From: a virus
IMG/VR virus record: IMGVR_UViG_3300034012_003312
Location: 1-49,307 of that record
DNA length: 49,307 nt
Strand: one strand, 5' to 3'
Shown: piece by piece, positions 30,415-39,326 of the stretch
How positions within the stretch are numbered: the stretch's first letter is position 1
How the letters are laid out: each line of letters starts with the position of its first letter
Notes under the pieces: model-generated
Told to the model about the DNA's origin: nothing
Databases searched by the model: none
Seen by the model: the letters and a program-made list of their open reading frames with translations, nothing else
Program-made: the position numbers and the translations under genes

Positions 30415-31635
30415 ATGACCGACCTGCACACCCGCGCGCTGGTGCTCACCCGCGCGCCCGGCGAGGCCTTCGACCCCGCGACGCGCACCATCCCGGTGGT
30501 CGCGTCCACCGAGGCGATCGACTCCTACGACGAGGTCATCGACCAGGCGTCGTGGAGGCTCGACCGCTTCCAGCGGGCGCCCCTCGCGCTCTGGCAACAC
30601 TGCGCGTGGGAGGAGCCCATCGGCTTCTACCGCAACGTGCGCGTCGAGGGCGGCGCCCTGCGCGCGGACCTCGTGCTCTACGAGGGCGCCGCCGACCCCG
30701 AGGGCCGGGCCGAGCGCGTGCTGCAGCGGTACGCGCAGGGCGGCCCCGTGAGCGTGTCGGTGGGCTTCGCGCTCGGCCGCAGCGAGAAGGAAGACCGCGG
30801 AGGCCGCAGCGTCCGCGTGCTCTACGACAACGAGCTTCACGAGATCAGCGTCGTCACCGTCGGGGCCAACCCTGACGCCGTCGCGCTGCGAGCAAGGGCG
30901 GCCCTGCGCCGCGCGAGGAGAGGGATGATGACGTTCGAAGAGTACCTGAAGGAGCGCGGGATGACGCCCGCGCAGGCCGCCGCCGCGTGCGGCATGACCG
31001 AAGACCAGCTCACCGCCCTCGTCGGCGGCACCGCGCCGACCGCCGAACAGGTGACGATGCTCGCCACCGGCCTCGGGCTCTCCGAGGAGGAGGTCGCCGC
31101 GATGTTCCCGGCGCCCGCCGCCGAGGCGGACGACGAGGAGGGCGGCGAGGGCGACCCCGCGGTCGTGATCGTCGAGGAGGCCGCCAAGGCCCGCGCCGAG
31201 CTCACCGAGCTGCGCGCGCTCCTCGGCGTGAAGGATCACGGCGCCGCCCGCGCCCGCATCAAGGCGCTCCTGCACCTCGCGGAGACCTCGCGGAAGACGG
31301 CCGACGAGCGGGCCGCGGCCTCGCGACGCCGCGACGAGCTCGAGGTCGCCGAGCTCCTGCGCGCTGCCCGCGTGGACGGCCGCGTCACGGGCGCCAACGA
31401 GGCGAAGGTCGCCGAGCACCTGAAGGGCGCCGCGCCCTCGGCGGTGCGGGCCTACCTCGACACGCTGGTGCCGCTCGTCGACCCGACCGAGCGCCGCGAG
31501 CCCGCGGACGGCTCCGTCGCCGTGTCGAAGGCCGCCGCGGAGATCGGCGCCCGCGTGGGCTTCACGCCCGAGAAGCTGGCGGCCGCCGCCGCCGAGAACG
31601 AGCGCCGCCGCGCGCAGCGCACCCCCGCCCGCTGA
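30415..31635 (+). CDS. HK97-type prohead protease fused to an HTH-like segment and scaffold
   Basis: 406 residues. Residues 1-170 match the U35 prohead protease fold: STEAIDSYDEVIDQASW, catalytic His62 in LALWQHCAWEEPIG, and the Ser region GGPVSVSVGFALG (113/115), then HEISVVTVGANPDA. Residues about 175-235 look like a helix-turn-helix (YLKERGMTPAQAAAACGMTE, VTMLATGLGLSEEEVAAMF). The remainder is acidic then coiled-coil and helical, as in scaffolds. The protein would guide capsid assembly and then cleave itself. A three-part fusion with an HTH-like insert is unusual. Confidence 0.85.
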   Translation: MTDLHTRALVLTRAPGEAFDPATRTIPVVASTEAIDSYDEVIDQASWRLDRFQRAPLALWQHCAWEEPIGFYRNVRVEGGALRADLVLYEGAADPEGRAERVLQRYAQGGPVSVSVGFALGRSEKEDRGGRSVRVLYDNELHEISVVTVGANPDAVALRARAALRRARRGMMTFEEYLKERGMTPAQAAAACGMTEDQLTALVGGTAPTAEQVTMLATGLGLSEEEVAAMFPAPAAEADDEEGGEGDPAVVIVEEAAKARAELTELRALLGVKDHGAARARIKALLHLAETSRKTADERAAASRRRDELEVAELLRAARVDGRVTGANEAKVAEHLKGAAPSAVRAYLDTLVPLVDPTERREPADGSVAVSKAAAEIGARVGFTPEKLAAAAAENERRRAQRTPAR

Positions 31636-31662
31636 CCCACCACACGAAGGAACCCACAGACC

Positions 31663-32538
31663 ATGACCGCACTCGCCGCCGATTTCCCCCGGCCGTCGTC
31701 GCCCGAGGCGACCACGCGCCGCCTCTCCGTCCCCGTCGCCGCCTCGACCACGATCTACCAGGGCGCGCTCGTCGCCACGCAGATCGGCGGCTCGGGCTAC
31801 GCGACCAACGCCACCGCGGACAACACGTACCGCGTGCTGGGCGTGGCCGCGGAGAACGCCACCAACACCACCGCCGCGGGCTACGGCGCCGCCGGCGACA
31901 TCAGCGTCAACGTCGACCGCGGCGTCTTCCCCTTCACGAACTCGTCGAGCACCGACGCGCTCACCGCCGCCGACGTGGGCGAGCTCTGCTACGTGGTCGA
32001 CAACGACACCGTGGCGCGCACCTCGAACGGCGGCCTGCGCCCCGTCGCGGGCTACGTGAGCCGCATCGAGAACGGCATGGTGTTCGTCGAGATCGGCGCC
32101 AGCGTGTCGAACGCCATGGGCCACATCGACCTGCTCTTCCCCGCGGCCGCCGACTACTCCACCACGGGCCAGAACCGCGCGATGGCGCTCAACGGCAGCT
32201 CCAAGTGGGTGCTGGTCGTCGCCGCCGGCGCCAAGGCCCAGGGCATCCTCCTCAACGCCCCGGTGGCCGACGCCATCGCCATCGTGCGCGTCTTCGGCCC
32301 CGTGCAGGCCCTCGCGGGCGACACGATCGCCGACGGCGCCTACTGCGCGGTGGAGGTCACCAACGGCCGCATGAAGACCGCCGTCGCGGCCACCGTCGCC
32401 GGCGGCTCGGGCGACCCCACCAACGACGCCGTGGTCGGCTCGCACGTGCTCGGCTTCGCCCTCTCGGACGGCACGACGGGCGCGATCTTCCGCATGTTCG
32501 TCAACCCGATGGGGGCGATCCCCACCACCGCGGCCTGA
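31663..32538 (+). CDS. Capsid decoration or head fibre-like protein
   Basis: 291 residues, GAAGGA before the ATG. It is an Ala/Gly/Thr/Val-rich beta protein without Cys clusters. The first 120 residues (VPVAASTTIYQGALVATQIG, RVLGVAAENATNTT) resemble DUF2190-type decoration domains, while the second half (IAIVRVFGPVQALAGDTIAD) is a similar repeat. Lying between protease and capsid genes, it probably coats or stabilises the head. Confidence 0.65.
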   Translation: MTALAADFPRPSSPEATTRRLSVPVAASTTIYQGALVATQIGGSGYATNATADNTYRVLGVAAENATNTTAAGYGAAGDISVNVDRGVFPFTNSSSTDALTAADVGELCYVVDNDTVARTSNGGLRPVAGYVSRIENGMVFVEIGASVSNAMGHIDLLFPAAADYSTTGQNRAMALNGSSKWVLVVAAGAKAQGILLNAPVADAIAIVRVFGPVQALAGDTIADGAYCAVEVTNGRMKTAVAATVAGGSGDPTNDAVVGSHVLGFALSDGTTGAIFRMFVNPMGAIPTTAA

Positions 32539-32574
32539 CCGCGCGCACCGCACACCCCACAGGAGAAACAGACC

Positions 32575-33516
32575 ATGCCCGGAATCGCCCAGTACGGCCC
32601 GGCGCTCGACGCGCTCTACCAGAACTTCAACGCCGCCTTCCAGGAGGGCCTCGTCGACCTGCTCGACGAGTACGGCCGCCCCTGGTGGTCCCAGGTCGCG
32701 ACGGAGATGCCGTCGGACACCGACGAGGAGGTGCACGCCTGGATCCAGCAGATCCCGACGGTGCGCGAGTGGCTCGGGGACCGCGTCCTCAACGCGCTCT
32801 CGGAGAGCTCGTACCGCCTCAAGAACCGCACCTTCGAGAACACCGTGCAGGTGTCGAAGGACCGCGTCGCCGACCGCAAGATCGGCGTCGAGGCCCCGCT
32901 GATGCGCATGCTCGGCTACCAGTTCGCGAAGTTCCCCGACCGCACCATCGCGACGGAGCTGCTCATCGGCTACGCCGCGCGCAAGTGCTACGACGGCAAG
33001 GCGTTCTTCGCCGACGACCACCCGGTCAACGTGCTCGACGCGGGCAAGGGCACCTTCGACAACCTCCGCGCGAGCACGGCCCTCACCGCCGCCAACTTCG
33101 ACACGATCTTCGCGGCCATGGCGGGGTTCAAGAACGCCGACGGGGAGGTCCTCGGGATCGTCCCGGACACCCTGATCGTGCCGCCCCAGCTCCGCACGAC
33201 GGCGCACCTGATCGCGCACGCCGCGTTCGTCCCCTCGAGCGCAGGCACCGCGACGCAGAGCAACCCCAACGAGGGCGTGGTCGGCGTGCTCGTGCTCCCC
33301 GAGCTCGCGAGCGAGAGCACCACCTGGTACCTCGGCAAGCTCAAGGGCCCGCTGAAGCCCCTCCTGCGCCAGGTGCGCGAGGCGCCGGTGTTCGACCTCG
33401 TGTTCGGCCCCGACTCCGACCACTGCAAGAAGACCCGCCAGCTCGCCTGGGGCGCCGACTGCCGTGAGGCCTTCGGCTACACGCTCCCGCAGCTGATGGT
33501 CCGCTGCACCGCCTGA
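32575..33516 (+). CDS. Major capsid protein, Mu gpT-like
   Basis: 313 residues, AGGAG before the ATG. The order of features matches Mu gpT: WWSQVATEMPSDTDEEV, IPTVREWLGDRVLNALS, YRLKNRTFENTVQVSKDRV, then FFADDHPV, TLIVPPQLRTTAHLI and WYLGKLKGPLKPLLRQ. Length is that of gpT-class capsids. It forms the icosahedral shell with the protease/scaffold upstream. Confidence 0.88.
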   Translation: MPGIAQYGPALDALYQNFNAAFQEGLVDLLDEYGRPWWSQVATEMPSDTDEEVHAWIQQIPTVREWLGDRVLNALSESSYRLKNRTFENTVQVSKDRVADRKIGVEAPLMRMLGYQFAKFPDRTIATELLIGYAARKCYDGKAFFADDHPVNVLDAGKGTFDNLRASTALTAANFDTIFAAMAGFKNADGEVLGIVPDTLIVPPQLRTTAHLIAHAAFVPSSAGTATQSNPNEGVVGVLVLPELASESTTWYLGKLKGPLKPLLRQVREAPVFDLVFGPDSDHCKKTRQLAWGADCREAFGYTLPQLMVRCTA

Positions 33517-33554
33517 TCCCGCCCCCTCCTCCCACCCCACCCTGATCGGCACCC

Positions 33555-34043
33555 GTGGCGACGACGACCTACATCACCTACGCGCAGCTCGCGGCCATCA
33601 TGGCCTCGCCGCCCCTCGTCGACTGCATCGACGACAACGGCGACGGCAGCGCGTCGGCGTCGGAGCAACTCCTCGTCACGGATGCCGACTACGGCACCAT
33701 CCCGCGCGCGTCCTCGGTCATGGACGGCTACCTCGCGCTGGCTGGCTACACGATCCCGCTCACCGGCGACGCGGTGACGCCCGCCATGCGCCACCACGTC
33801 GCGTTCCTCGCGGCGCACTACACAGCCAAGAGGCGCCCCGAGTTCCGCGACGCCCAGGGGCGCGCCCCCTACTGGCAGGAGGCTGCGGCGGCCGAAGCCT
33901 TCGGGGAGGCCATGCGCGACGCCGGGCTCGTCCAGGCTGGCGGCCCGACGGAGTCAACCGCCACCAGCTTCGTCACGCACGCTCGCCGTCACGGCGAGGC
34001 CGTCACCTCGACGCGCAACCCTCACCGCTCGCGGAGGTGGTGA
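33555..34043 (+). CDS. Head-tail joining protein, Mu gp36-like (DUF1320)
   Basis: 162 residues, GTG start. YITYAQLAAIMASPPLV, ASSVMDGYLALAGYTIPL and MRHHVAFLAAHYTAKRRPE follow the DUF1320 pattern (a helical adaptor whose members cover the portal/capsid exit). Its place directly after the capsid gene agrees. Confidence 0.75.
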   Translation: MATTTYITYAQLAAIMASPPLVDCIDDNGDGSASASEQLLVTDADYGTIPRASSVMDGYLALAGYTIPLTGDAVTPAMRHHVAFLAAHYTAKRRPEFRDAQGRAPYWQEAAAAEAFGEAMRDAGLVQAGGPTESTATSFVTHARRHGEAVTSTRNPHRSRRW

Positions 34044-34044
34044 C

Positions 34045-34584
34045 GTGGCTACCTGGCTCGCCGAGCCCATCGCGCGCGTCCGGGCGATCATCGAGGGGAG
34101 CTACCCCGCGACACCCGTGACGGGGCGCAGCGTGACCGCAGGGCGCATCGCGCGCTCGACCTACCGCGACGATCCCGCCGACCTCGGGTGGCCCGGCGTC
34201 GGCTTCCACCGGCGCTACCTGCTTCAGACCGACGAGTCGGGGGACCGCGACGGAGACCCCGTCAACCGCCGCGCCGGCGCCGCCCGCGAGGAGTGGGTGT
34301 TCACCGTGCGCATCGGCTACACGATCGCCCCCGACGCCCGCACCGCATCGAGCACCGCGTGCGCCGACGAGGATGCCGCAACGCAACTCGGCCACGAAGA
34401 CATGCACGCGATTCGCGAAGCGCTGCGGTGGCCCGCCTTCTGGGGCGACACCAACCCCTCCGTCTCGCAGGTGCGCCCCGTGTCGCGCGTGCGCACCTCC
34501 ATCGTGATCCCGCGTCGCCGGGTGTTCGTCAGCGCGCAGTTCTCCGCCACCCTCAGCTACGCCCCCGGGAGCACCTGGACGTGA
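34045..34584 (+). CDS. Head-tail connector or tail terminator protein
   Basis: 179 residues, GTG start two bases after the previous stop. It has an N-terminal helix (WLAEPIARVRAIIEGSYPAT), a central strand set (WVFTVRIGYTIAP) and an AQFSATLSYAPG end, resembling tail terminator folds. Position between DUF1320 and the tail completion protein supports this. No close family is recognised. Confidence 0.6.
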   Translation: MATWLAEPIARVRAIIEGSYPATPVTGRSVTAGRIARSTYRDDPADLGWPGVGFHRRYLLQTDESGDRDGDPVNRRAGAAREEWVFTVRIGYTIAPDARTASSTACADEDAATQLGHEDMHAIREALRWPAFWGDTNPSVSQVRPVSRVRTSIVIPRRRVFVSAQFSATLSYAPGSTWT

Positions 34585-35069
34585 GCGCTCGCGTGACCGG
34601 CGTCGCCGCTGCCCTGGCCGCGGTCAACGCCACCGTCGAGTCGATGGGCCGAGAGTGGTCTGTCGAGCTCGACCTGGGCGCGGGCCCTCGTCAGCCCTAC
34701 CGCACGCTCCGCCCGCGCACGAGCTCGCCGGGGCCGCAGCCGACCAACGGGCAGGTGGTGGACCACCTCGCCGCGATGGGTCGCGACCCGTTCAAGCTCG
34801 CGCCCGCCGACCGCGCCACGATCGCGCGCAACCTCGTCGGCGCCTACCGCGCGGGCCTCCGCGGCGCCGCGTTGCTGACCTCCATCGCGTCCGGCTGGCG
34901 CGGCCTCGTCGCGCAGCGCATGCGCGCAGGCACCGCAGCGGACGCGGTCTCCCCCGAGTGGGCCGCACGCAAGGCGAAGCTCGGCTACCCCACCACGTCG
35001 TCGGTCGCGTCCGGGCAGCTCGTCCGCGCGATCGAGTCCGCTCTCCCCCGCGTCCGCAGAATCCGCTGA
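34581..35069 (+). CDS. Tail completion / neck protein
   Basis: 162 residues, GTG overlapping the upstream TGA. Signatures are PADRATIARNLVGAYRAGL, GWRGLVAQRMRAGTAADAVS and PEWAARKAKLGYPTTSSVAS followed by GQLVRAI. The 'K...G......ASGQL..AI' ending is typical of phage morphogenesis/minor tail proteins (gpG or HK97 gp10 type). It probably joins tail to head. Confidence 0.65.
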   Translation: MSARVTGVAAALAAVNATVESMGREWSVELDLGAGPRQPYRTLRPRTSSPGPQPTNGQVVDHLAAMGRDPFKLAPADRATIARNLVGAYRAGLRGAALLTSIASGWRGLVAQRMRAGTAADAVSPEWAARKAKLGYPTTSSVASGQLVRAIESALPRVRRIR

Positions 35070-35081
35070 GGCACACCACCC

Positions 35082-36344
35082 ATGAGCACCGTTGCACTTC
35101 ACGCGCAGACCTCCCGCACGCGCATCGGCGCGCAGTCCGCGATCGGCACCGTCGCCAGCGTCCTGAAGGACGTCGAGATCCTTGCGGGCGACCCTGCCGC
35201 AGGGCTGACGCAGACCACCGTCGACAACCCCGCGCAGGTGCGGCGCCGCAGGCAGTACAAGGACAAGGTCTCGCTCACGAAGAAGGGCTCGCCGCTGGAG
35301 CTGGAGGTGGCCATCAAGCGCCTCGTCGCCGTGCTCTCGTCGGGCACCTCGCCCGTCGCCTTCGACCACGCCGACGCGCTCTCGCACCAGCTCGTGATGC
35401 GCGCCGCCCTCGGCGCCGAGCTCACCCCCGCCGCGGGATCCACGGTCGCCGGGTCGAGCGGCACGCCCGTCAACGTGATCACGGTCGCGTCGGGCCACGG
35501 GAGCCGCTTCGCGATCGGGTCGATCATCATCGTGGTGGGCGAGGGGCCGCGGCGCATCACCGCGAAGAGCACCGACGACCTCACGCTCTCGCCGCCGCTC
35601 TCGGGCACGCCCAGCGTCGGGACGGTGGTGCGCAACTGCTACTGCTACTTCACGGGCGAGACCGACTCGACGACGTACACCGTCCAGCACGTCCCCGTGG
35701 AGACGGGCACCCCGGTGGCCGAGCACCAGATGATCGGCGCGCACTTCCAGCCCGAGTTCACGCTCGAGGTGGACAACCTCGCGAAGGTGAAGCTCGGCGG
35801 CGCCTGCCTCGACTGGAGCGGCCCCGGCGACCTCAGCATCGGCGACACGCCCACGGCTGACGACATGGGGTCGCCGCTCGCGTGGAACCCCACGTTCTGG
35901 CTGGAGTCGTCGTTCGCCACGCTGCCGTCGCCCGCCGACGAGGTGGGCACCGTGAAGGTGAACATCCCGCGCAAGTGGCAGATGGTGCAGGGCTCGGTCG
36001 TCAACGGCGTCGGCTCGGTGCACGAGGTGGCGGGCCGCGGCGAGCCGATCGACATCGACGTGGAGGGCCTCTACGACCCCGACTGGTGGACGCGCCGCGC
36101 GGCTTCCACCAACCTCAGCTTCGTCGGCTACACCAGCGACGGCACGGGCTCGTCGAGCCGCTACTTCGGCTTCTGGTGCCCCACCACGAAGGTGATCGAG
36201 CAGCCCACGCGCGGCGCCCTCGACGCGCTGCTCTCGGCGAAGGCCAAGATCCGCGCCATGCAGGCGACCGACATCGACGCGGAGACGGCGGCGCTCTCGA
36301 CCGCGGGCATCCGCACCGCCAACGTGATCTTCTTCCTCGGGTGA
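35082..36344 (+). CDS. Major tail (tube) protein
   Basis: 420 residues. It is beta-rich, with an N-terminal tube-like part, an inserted Ig-like middle (SGTPVNVITVASGHGSRFAI), and a C-terminal part with WNPTFWLESSFATLP and IPRKWQMVQGSV. It lies directly before the tail assembly chaperone and tape measure, the canonical position of the siphovirus tube protein. No contractile sheath gene is present. The length is at the large end, consistent with extra domains. Confidence 0.75.
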   Translation: MSTVALHAQTSRTRIGAQSAIGTVASVLKDVEILAGDPAAGLTQTTVDNPAQVRRRRQYKDKVSLTKKGSPLELEVAIKRLVAVLSSGTSPVAFDHADALSHQLVMRAALGAELTPAAGSTVAGSSGTPVNVITVASGHGSRFAIGSIIIVVGEGPRRITAKSTDDLTLSPPLSGTPSVGTVVRNCYCYFTGETDSTTYTVQHVPVETGTPVAEHQMIGAHFQPEFTLEVDNLAKVKLGGACLDWSGPGDLSIGDTPTADDMGSPLAWNPTFWLESSFATLPSPADEVGTVKVNIPRKWQMVQGSVVNGVGSVHEVAGRGEPIDIDVEGLYDPDWWTRRAASTNLSFVGYTSDGTGSSSRYFGFWCPTTKVIEQPTRGALDALLSAKAKIRAMQATDIDAETAALSTAGIRTANVIFFLG

Positions 36345-36347
36345 CCT

Positions 36348-36878
36348 GTGACCGACGCACCGCTCCGCCACGACAACCCCGCGCGCGACACCTGGGTCGC
36401 GTCGCTGATGGACCCTGCCTTCGACCGCGATCACCCCGCGTGGCCCGCGGCGCGTGACCGCTACGCCCGCACTCGCGCCATCGCCGACCTGATGGCGCTC
36501 CCCGTGATCCCCGACCAGTGGCCGACGCTGTGGCGCCTGCGTCCGCTGACGAGCGTCGCCCGCGCGGCGGCCCTGTCCAACACGTCGATCGTGCTCCAGC
36601 GCCTCTCCGCGGTGCGCTTCGGCGTCGTCGCCAGGGTCGAAGGCTACCGCTCCTACGACCCCGCCAGGGGGACCGTGGGCGACTGCGCCGAGACCGCACT
36701 GCCGCTCTTCGAAGGCGCGCAGGTGCCGCAGATCACAGCAGCGGCCGTCGACGCGCAGACCGAGACGCACGGCGGGCTCTGGATCGACGAGATCGGCGAG
36801 GTGGTGCTCCACCGCACCGACCTCCCGCCGCGGCGCTACCTCCCTTTTCCGCTGCCGCTGCCCTCAACGCACCTGTAG
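36348..36878 (+). CDS. Tail assembly chaperone (G-like), site of -1 frameshift
   Basis: 176 residues, GTG start. It is a helical protein between the tube and tape measure genes, as lambda gpG. Near its end the zero-frame codons CTC CCT TTT CCG contain the heptamer CCCTTTT at 36842-36848, in the correct C CCT TTT phase for a -1 slip. The shifted frame is open to 37321 and abuts the tape measure. The frameshifted product would be about 324 residues (GT-like). Both forms chaperone the tape measure during tail assembly. Confidence 0.75.
   Translation: MTDAPLRHDNPARDTWVASLMDPAFDRDHPAWPAARDRYARTRAIADLMALPVIPDQWPTLWRLRPLTSVARAAALSNTSIVLQRLSAVRFGVVARVEGYRSYDPARGTVGDCAETALPLFEGAQVPQITAAAVDAQTETHGGLWIDEIGEVVLHRTDLPPRRYLPFPLPLPSTHL
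36842..36848 (+). other. -1 programmed ribosomal frameshift slippery site
   Basis: The heptamer C-CCT-TTT (X XXY YYZ) is in phase with the upstream frame. After a one-base backward slip, reading continues with TCC GCT GCC at 36848. Twelve zero-frame codons remain after TTT before the zero-frame TAG. This matches the conserved frameshift between tail chaperone genes in siphoviruses. Confidence 0.75.
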
Positions 36879-37321
36879 CCAGCGCGTGGCGCGACGCGTG
36901 CGGGTGTGCGGCGGCGGAGAAGGCCCGCGAATCCGGCGCCGAGAGTGCAGAGGGGCAGCGGCGGCATGAAGCCGCCCGTGTGCGGTGGGGCTGCAACGGC
37001 CGCCGCGGCGCCCGTGGGAAGCGGGAAGACGCCGTCGCCGCGAGCGTCGAGAAGACGCTGGCGCTCCCCGCTGGTGCGTGCGCGGGATGCCCGTTCGAAG
37101 GGCTCTACCACCCGGCGCTGAACGGGGGCCACGTCGGCGAGCTGCTCGACGCGCGACTCCTCGTCGCCGACGAGCACGTGAGCTGGGAGGACGCCCTCGG
37201 GCGCCCGCTGGCGTGGGTCGACGTGGAGGGCGTGCGCGCCTACCGCGTCGCCCGCGCGCGCCTCGACGCGATCCGCGACCGACAACGACAGGCAGAGGCC
37301 GAGAAGAAACCGCGTGGCTGA
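36848..37321 (+). CDS. T-part of the frameshifted tail chaperone (GT-like extension)
   Basis: 157 residues added after the -1 slip (from SAAAALNAPVASAWRD to EAEKKPRG). It has no good independent start near its beginning; the first in-frame GTG is at 36980, without a ribosome-binding site. The part is basic and helical and contains a Cys pair (PAGACAGCPFEG) and DEHVSWEDALGRPLAWVDVE. It overlaps the tape measure start by 8 bp. The frame, position and lack of a start all favour translation only by frameshift. Confidence 0.7.
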   Translation, partial: SAAAALNAPVASAWRDACGCAAAEKARESGAESAEGQRRHEAARVRWGCNGRRGARGKREDAVAASVEKTLALPAGACAGCPFEGLYHPALNGGHVGELLDARLLVADEHVSWEDALGRPLAWVDVEGVRAYRVARARLDAIRDRQRQAEAEKKPRG

Positions 37322-39326
37322 CGAGACCATCAAGATCGCCGTCGAGGTCGACCCGACCGCCGCCCAGCGGGGCGCGCAGCAGGTGGGCCAGGCGCTGGAC
37401 GGCGTGGGCACGCGCGCCGAAGGCGCGGGGCGCCAGATGGCGCGGGCCTTCTCCCAGGTCGAATGGGCGGCCCTGCGCGAGAACGTCGGCGCCGTCTTCA
37501 GCACCATCCGCGACGGGGCCGCGTCGCTCTCCCGCTCGGCGGGCGAGGCCGAGCGGCTGTCGCGCGGCGGCCGGGCGATCGGCGTGGACTTCGACGCGGC
37601 GGCACGCGCCGCCGGCGGCGTCGTCGACTCGCTCGATGTGCTCAACGCGTCGCAGACGCTGACGGCGCGCGGCATCTCACTCAGCCAGACCCAACTCCAG
37701 GCGTTCGCGCGCACCGCGCAGGACTATGCGCGGGGCACCGGCAAGGAGTTCCGCGAGGTCGCCGAACAGCTTGCGGAGGCCGTCGCCAAGGGCGGCGAAG
37801 AGGCGGGGCGCTTCGGCCCGGCGCTCGGCGCTCTCGCCGCACCCACCGCCACGGCGCAGGACCGGCTCGCGGCCCTCGTCGAGACGACACGCCAGAGCGC
37901 CCCCGCGGCGCAGACCGCGGCCGAGGCGTACCGCGACCTCGAGCAGGCCGTGACCGACGCCCAGCGCGGGTTCAGCGAGGGCTTTGCCGAGGGCATCGCC
38001 GAGATGCGGCGCGTCCACGGGGAGACGAGCTCGGCGCGCGACGTGATGCGCGAGCTCAAAGACGACGTGTACGCGCTCGGTGGCGCGACCGCGACCGTGT
38101 TTGGCGCGATGGCCGACGCCGCGCGCCTCGTCGTGACCGAGATCGGCGGCATGGTCTCGGGCCTCGTTGACGCGGTCGACACCTTCGGCCAGCTCCGACA
38201 GAACCCCCTCCAGGCGGGCGAGATCCTCCGAGGGTTCCAGGCCCGCACCGACGCCCGCGAGGCAGCGTCGCAAGCGGCCTTCGAGCGGCTCATGGGCACG
38301 CTCGGCGGCGGCGACCGCACCAGCATCACGGTCGACGGTGGCACTGCCGGTGGTGCCCCGCGACGGGCGCGTGGTCTGGTCGCCGACGCAGAGGCGGGGG
38401 CGACTGGCGCAGGCGGCACCGAGGCCGAGCTGCAAGCGTTCCTGCGCGCGCAGACCGCGCGCGGCGGCGCCGGAAACGACAACGCCCGCAAGAACGTCAT
38501 CGGCCTCGGGATGGAGCGCGCGATCCGCGGTGAGGGGTCACTCTCGGAGGAGTTGCGCGGCATCACGGGCGTGTCCCGCGGCGACGCGGCGGCGCCCATC
38601 GGTGACCCGCTCGCGGAGATCGACGCCCGCAACGCGCAGACCAACCGCCGCGTGGCGGGGGGCACGCTCGGGGATCGACTCGACGCGCGGAACGCCGCCC
38701 GCGGGCAGCGCGAGCTCGACGAGCAGATCGACGCGCAGCAGTCCTACACGGACCGAATGCGCGACATGCACGGGCAGCGCGCGAACGCCGCGCAGCTCGA
38801 GGCCGAAGCCGTCTCGGGAGCCTTCAGCGCCATGGGGAAGGCCCTCGGCGCACACGTCAACGCCGTGGTGGAGGGTCGCGAGACCGTCGGCCAAGCCCTC
38901 CAGGGGACGCTCTCCGATACGTTGACGTCGATCGGCCAAGAGGCCGTCGTCAAGGGCGCGATGCAGATCGCGGAGGGCCTTGCGATGCTCGCCGGGATCT
39001 ACACCGCGCCGCTGGCGCCGGGTCGGTTTGCTGCCGGGGCCGCGTTCATGGCAGTCGGTGCGCTGGCGGGCGTCGCAGGCGCAGCCATCGCCCCCACGCC
39101 CGCTGGCGCCAGCGCGTCTCCCGCGGCCGCTCCCTCCGCCCCCGTCGGTGCGCTCGGCAGCGCCAACGACAACAGCCGCGGCGGCCCCACGGAGATCACC
39201 ATCAACCTCGGCGGCGGCGTGGTCATGGGTACCTCGCGCGAACTCGGTGAGGCGCTCGGCAGGGTCATTAACGACCCCAACGGCGGCGTCGAAATCAACG
39301 CCTCGCGCGTGCGGAGATCGGCTTGA
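37314..39326 (+). CDS. Tape measure protein
   Basis: 670 residues, GTG start. The N-terminus IKIAVEVDPTAAQRGAQQVG is a typical tape-measure opening. Long helical and coiled-coil stretches follow, then charged repeats (TNRRVAGGTLGDRLDARNAA). A hydrophobic region comes at about 555-605 (AEGLAMLAGIYTAPLAP, GAAFMAVGALAGVAGAAIA), and the C-terminus ends ITINLGGGVVMGTS. It sets tail length; 670 residues suggests a tail of roughly 100 nm by the usual 1.5 angstrom per residue. Confidence 0.88.
   Translation: MADETIKIAVEVDPTAAQRGAQQVGQALDGVGTRAEGAGRQMARAFSQVEWAALRENVGAVFSTIRDGAASLSRSAGEAERLSRGGRAIGVDFDAAARAAGGVVDSLDVLNASQTLTARGISLSQTQLQAFARTAQDYARGTGKEFREVAEQLAEAVAKGGEEAGRFGPALGALAAPTATAQDRLAALVETTRQSAPAAQTAAEAYRDLEQAVTDAQRGFSEGFAEGIAEMRRVHGETSSARDVMRELKDDVYALGGATATVFGAMADAARLVVTEIGGMVSGLVDAVDTFGQLRQNPLQAGEILRGFQARTDAREAASQAAFERLMGTLGGGDRTSITVDGGTAGGAPRRARGLVADAEAGATGAGGTEAELQAFLRAQTARGGAGNDNARKNVIGLGMERAIRGEGSLSEELRGITGVSRGDAAAPIGDPLAEIDARNAQTNRRVAGGTLGDRLDARNAARGQRELDEQIDAQQSYTDRMRDMHGQRANAAQLEAEAVSGAFSAMGKALGAHVNAVVEGRETVGQALQGTLSDTLTSIGQEAVVKGAMQIAEGLAMLAGIYTAPLAPGRFAAGAAFMAVGALAGVAGAAIAPTPAGASASPAAAPSAPVGALGSANDNSRGGPTEITINLGGGVVMGTSRELGEALGRVINDPNGGVEINASRVRRSA

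Noticed and set aside
28423-33552. 1709-residue minus-strand frame across the portal to capsid genes
   Set aside because: It is the complement of well-supported head genes in a GC-rich genome, where stop codons are rare. It contains no recognisable domain.
28453-34043. A Mu-type transposable phage
   Set aside because: Only head proteins resemble Mu. There is no transposase A/B pair and no contractile tail genes, and integration is by a serine recombinase.
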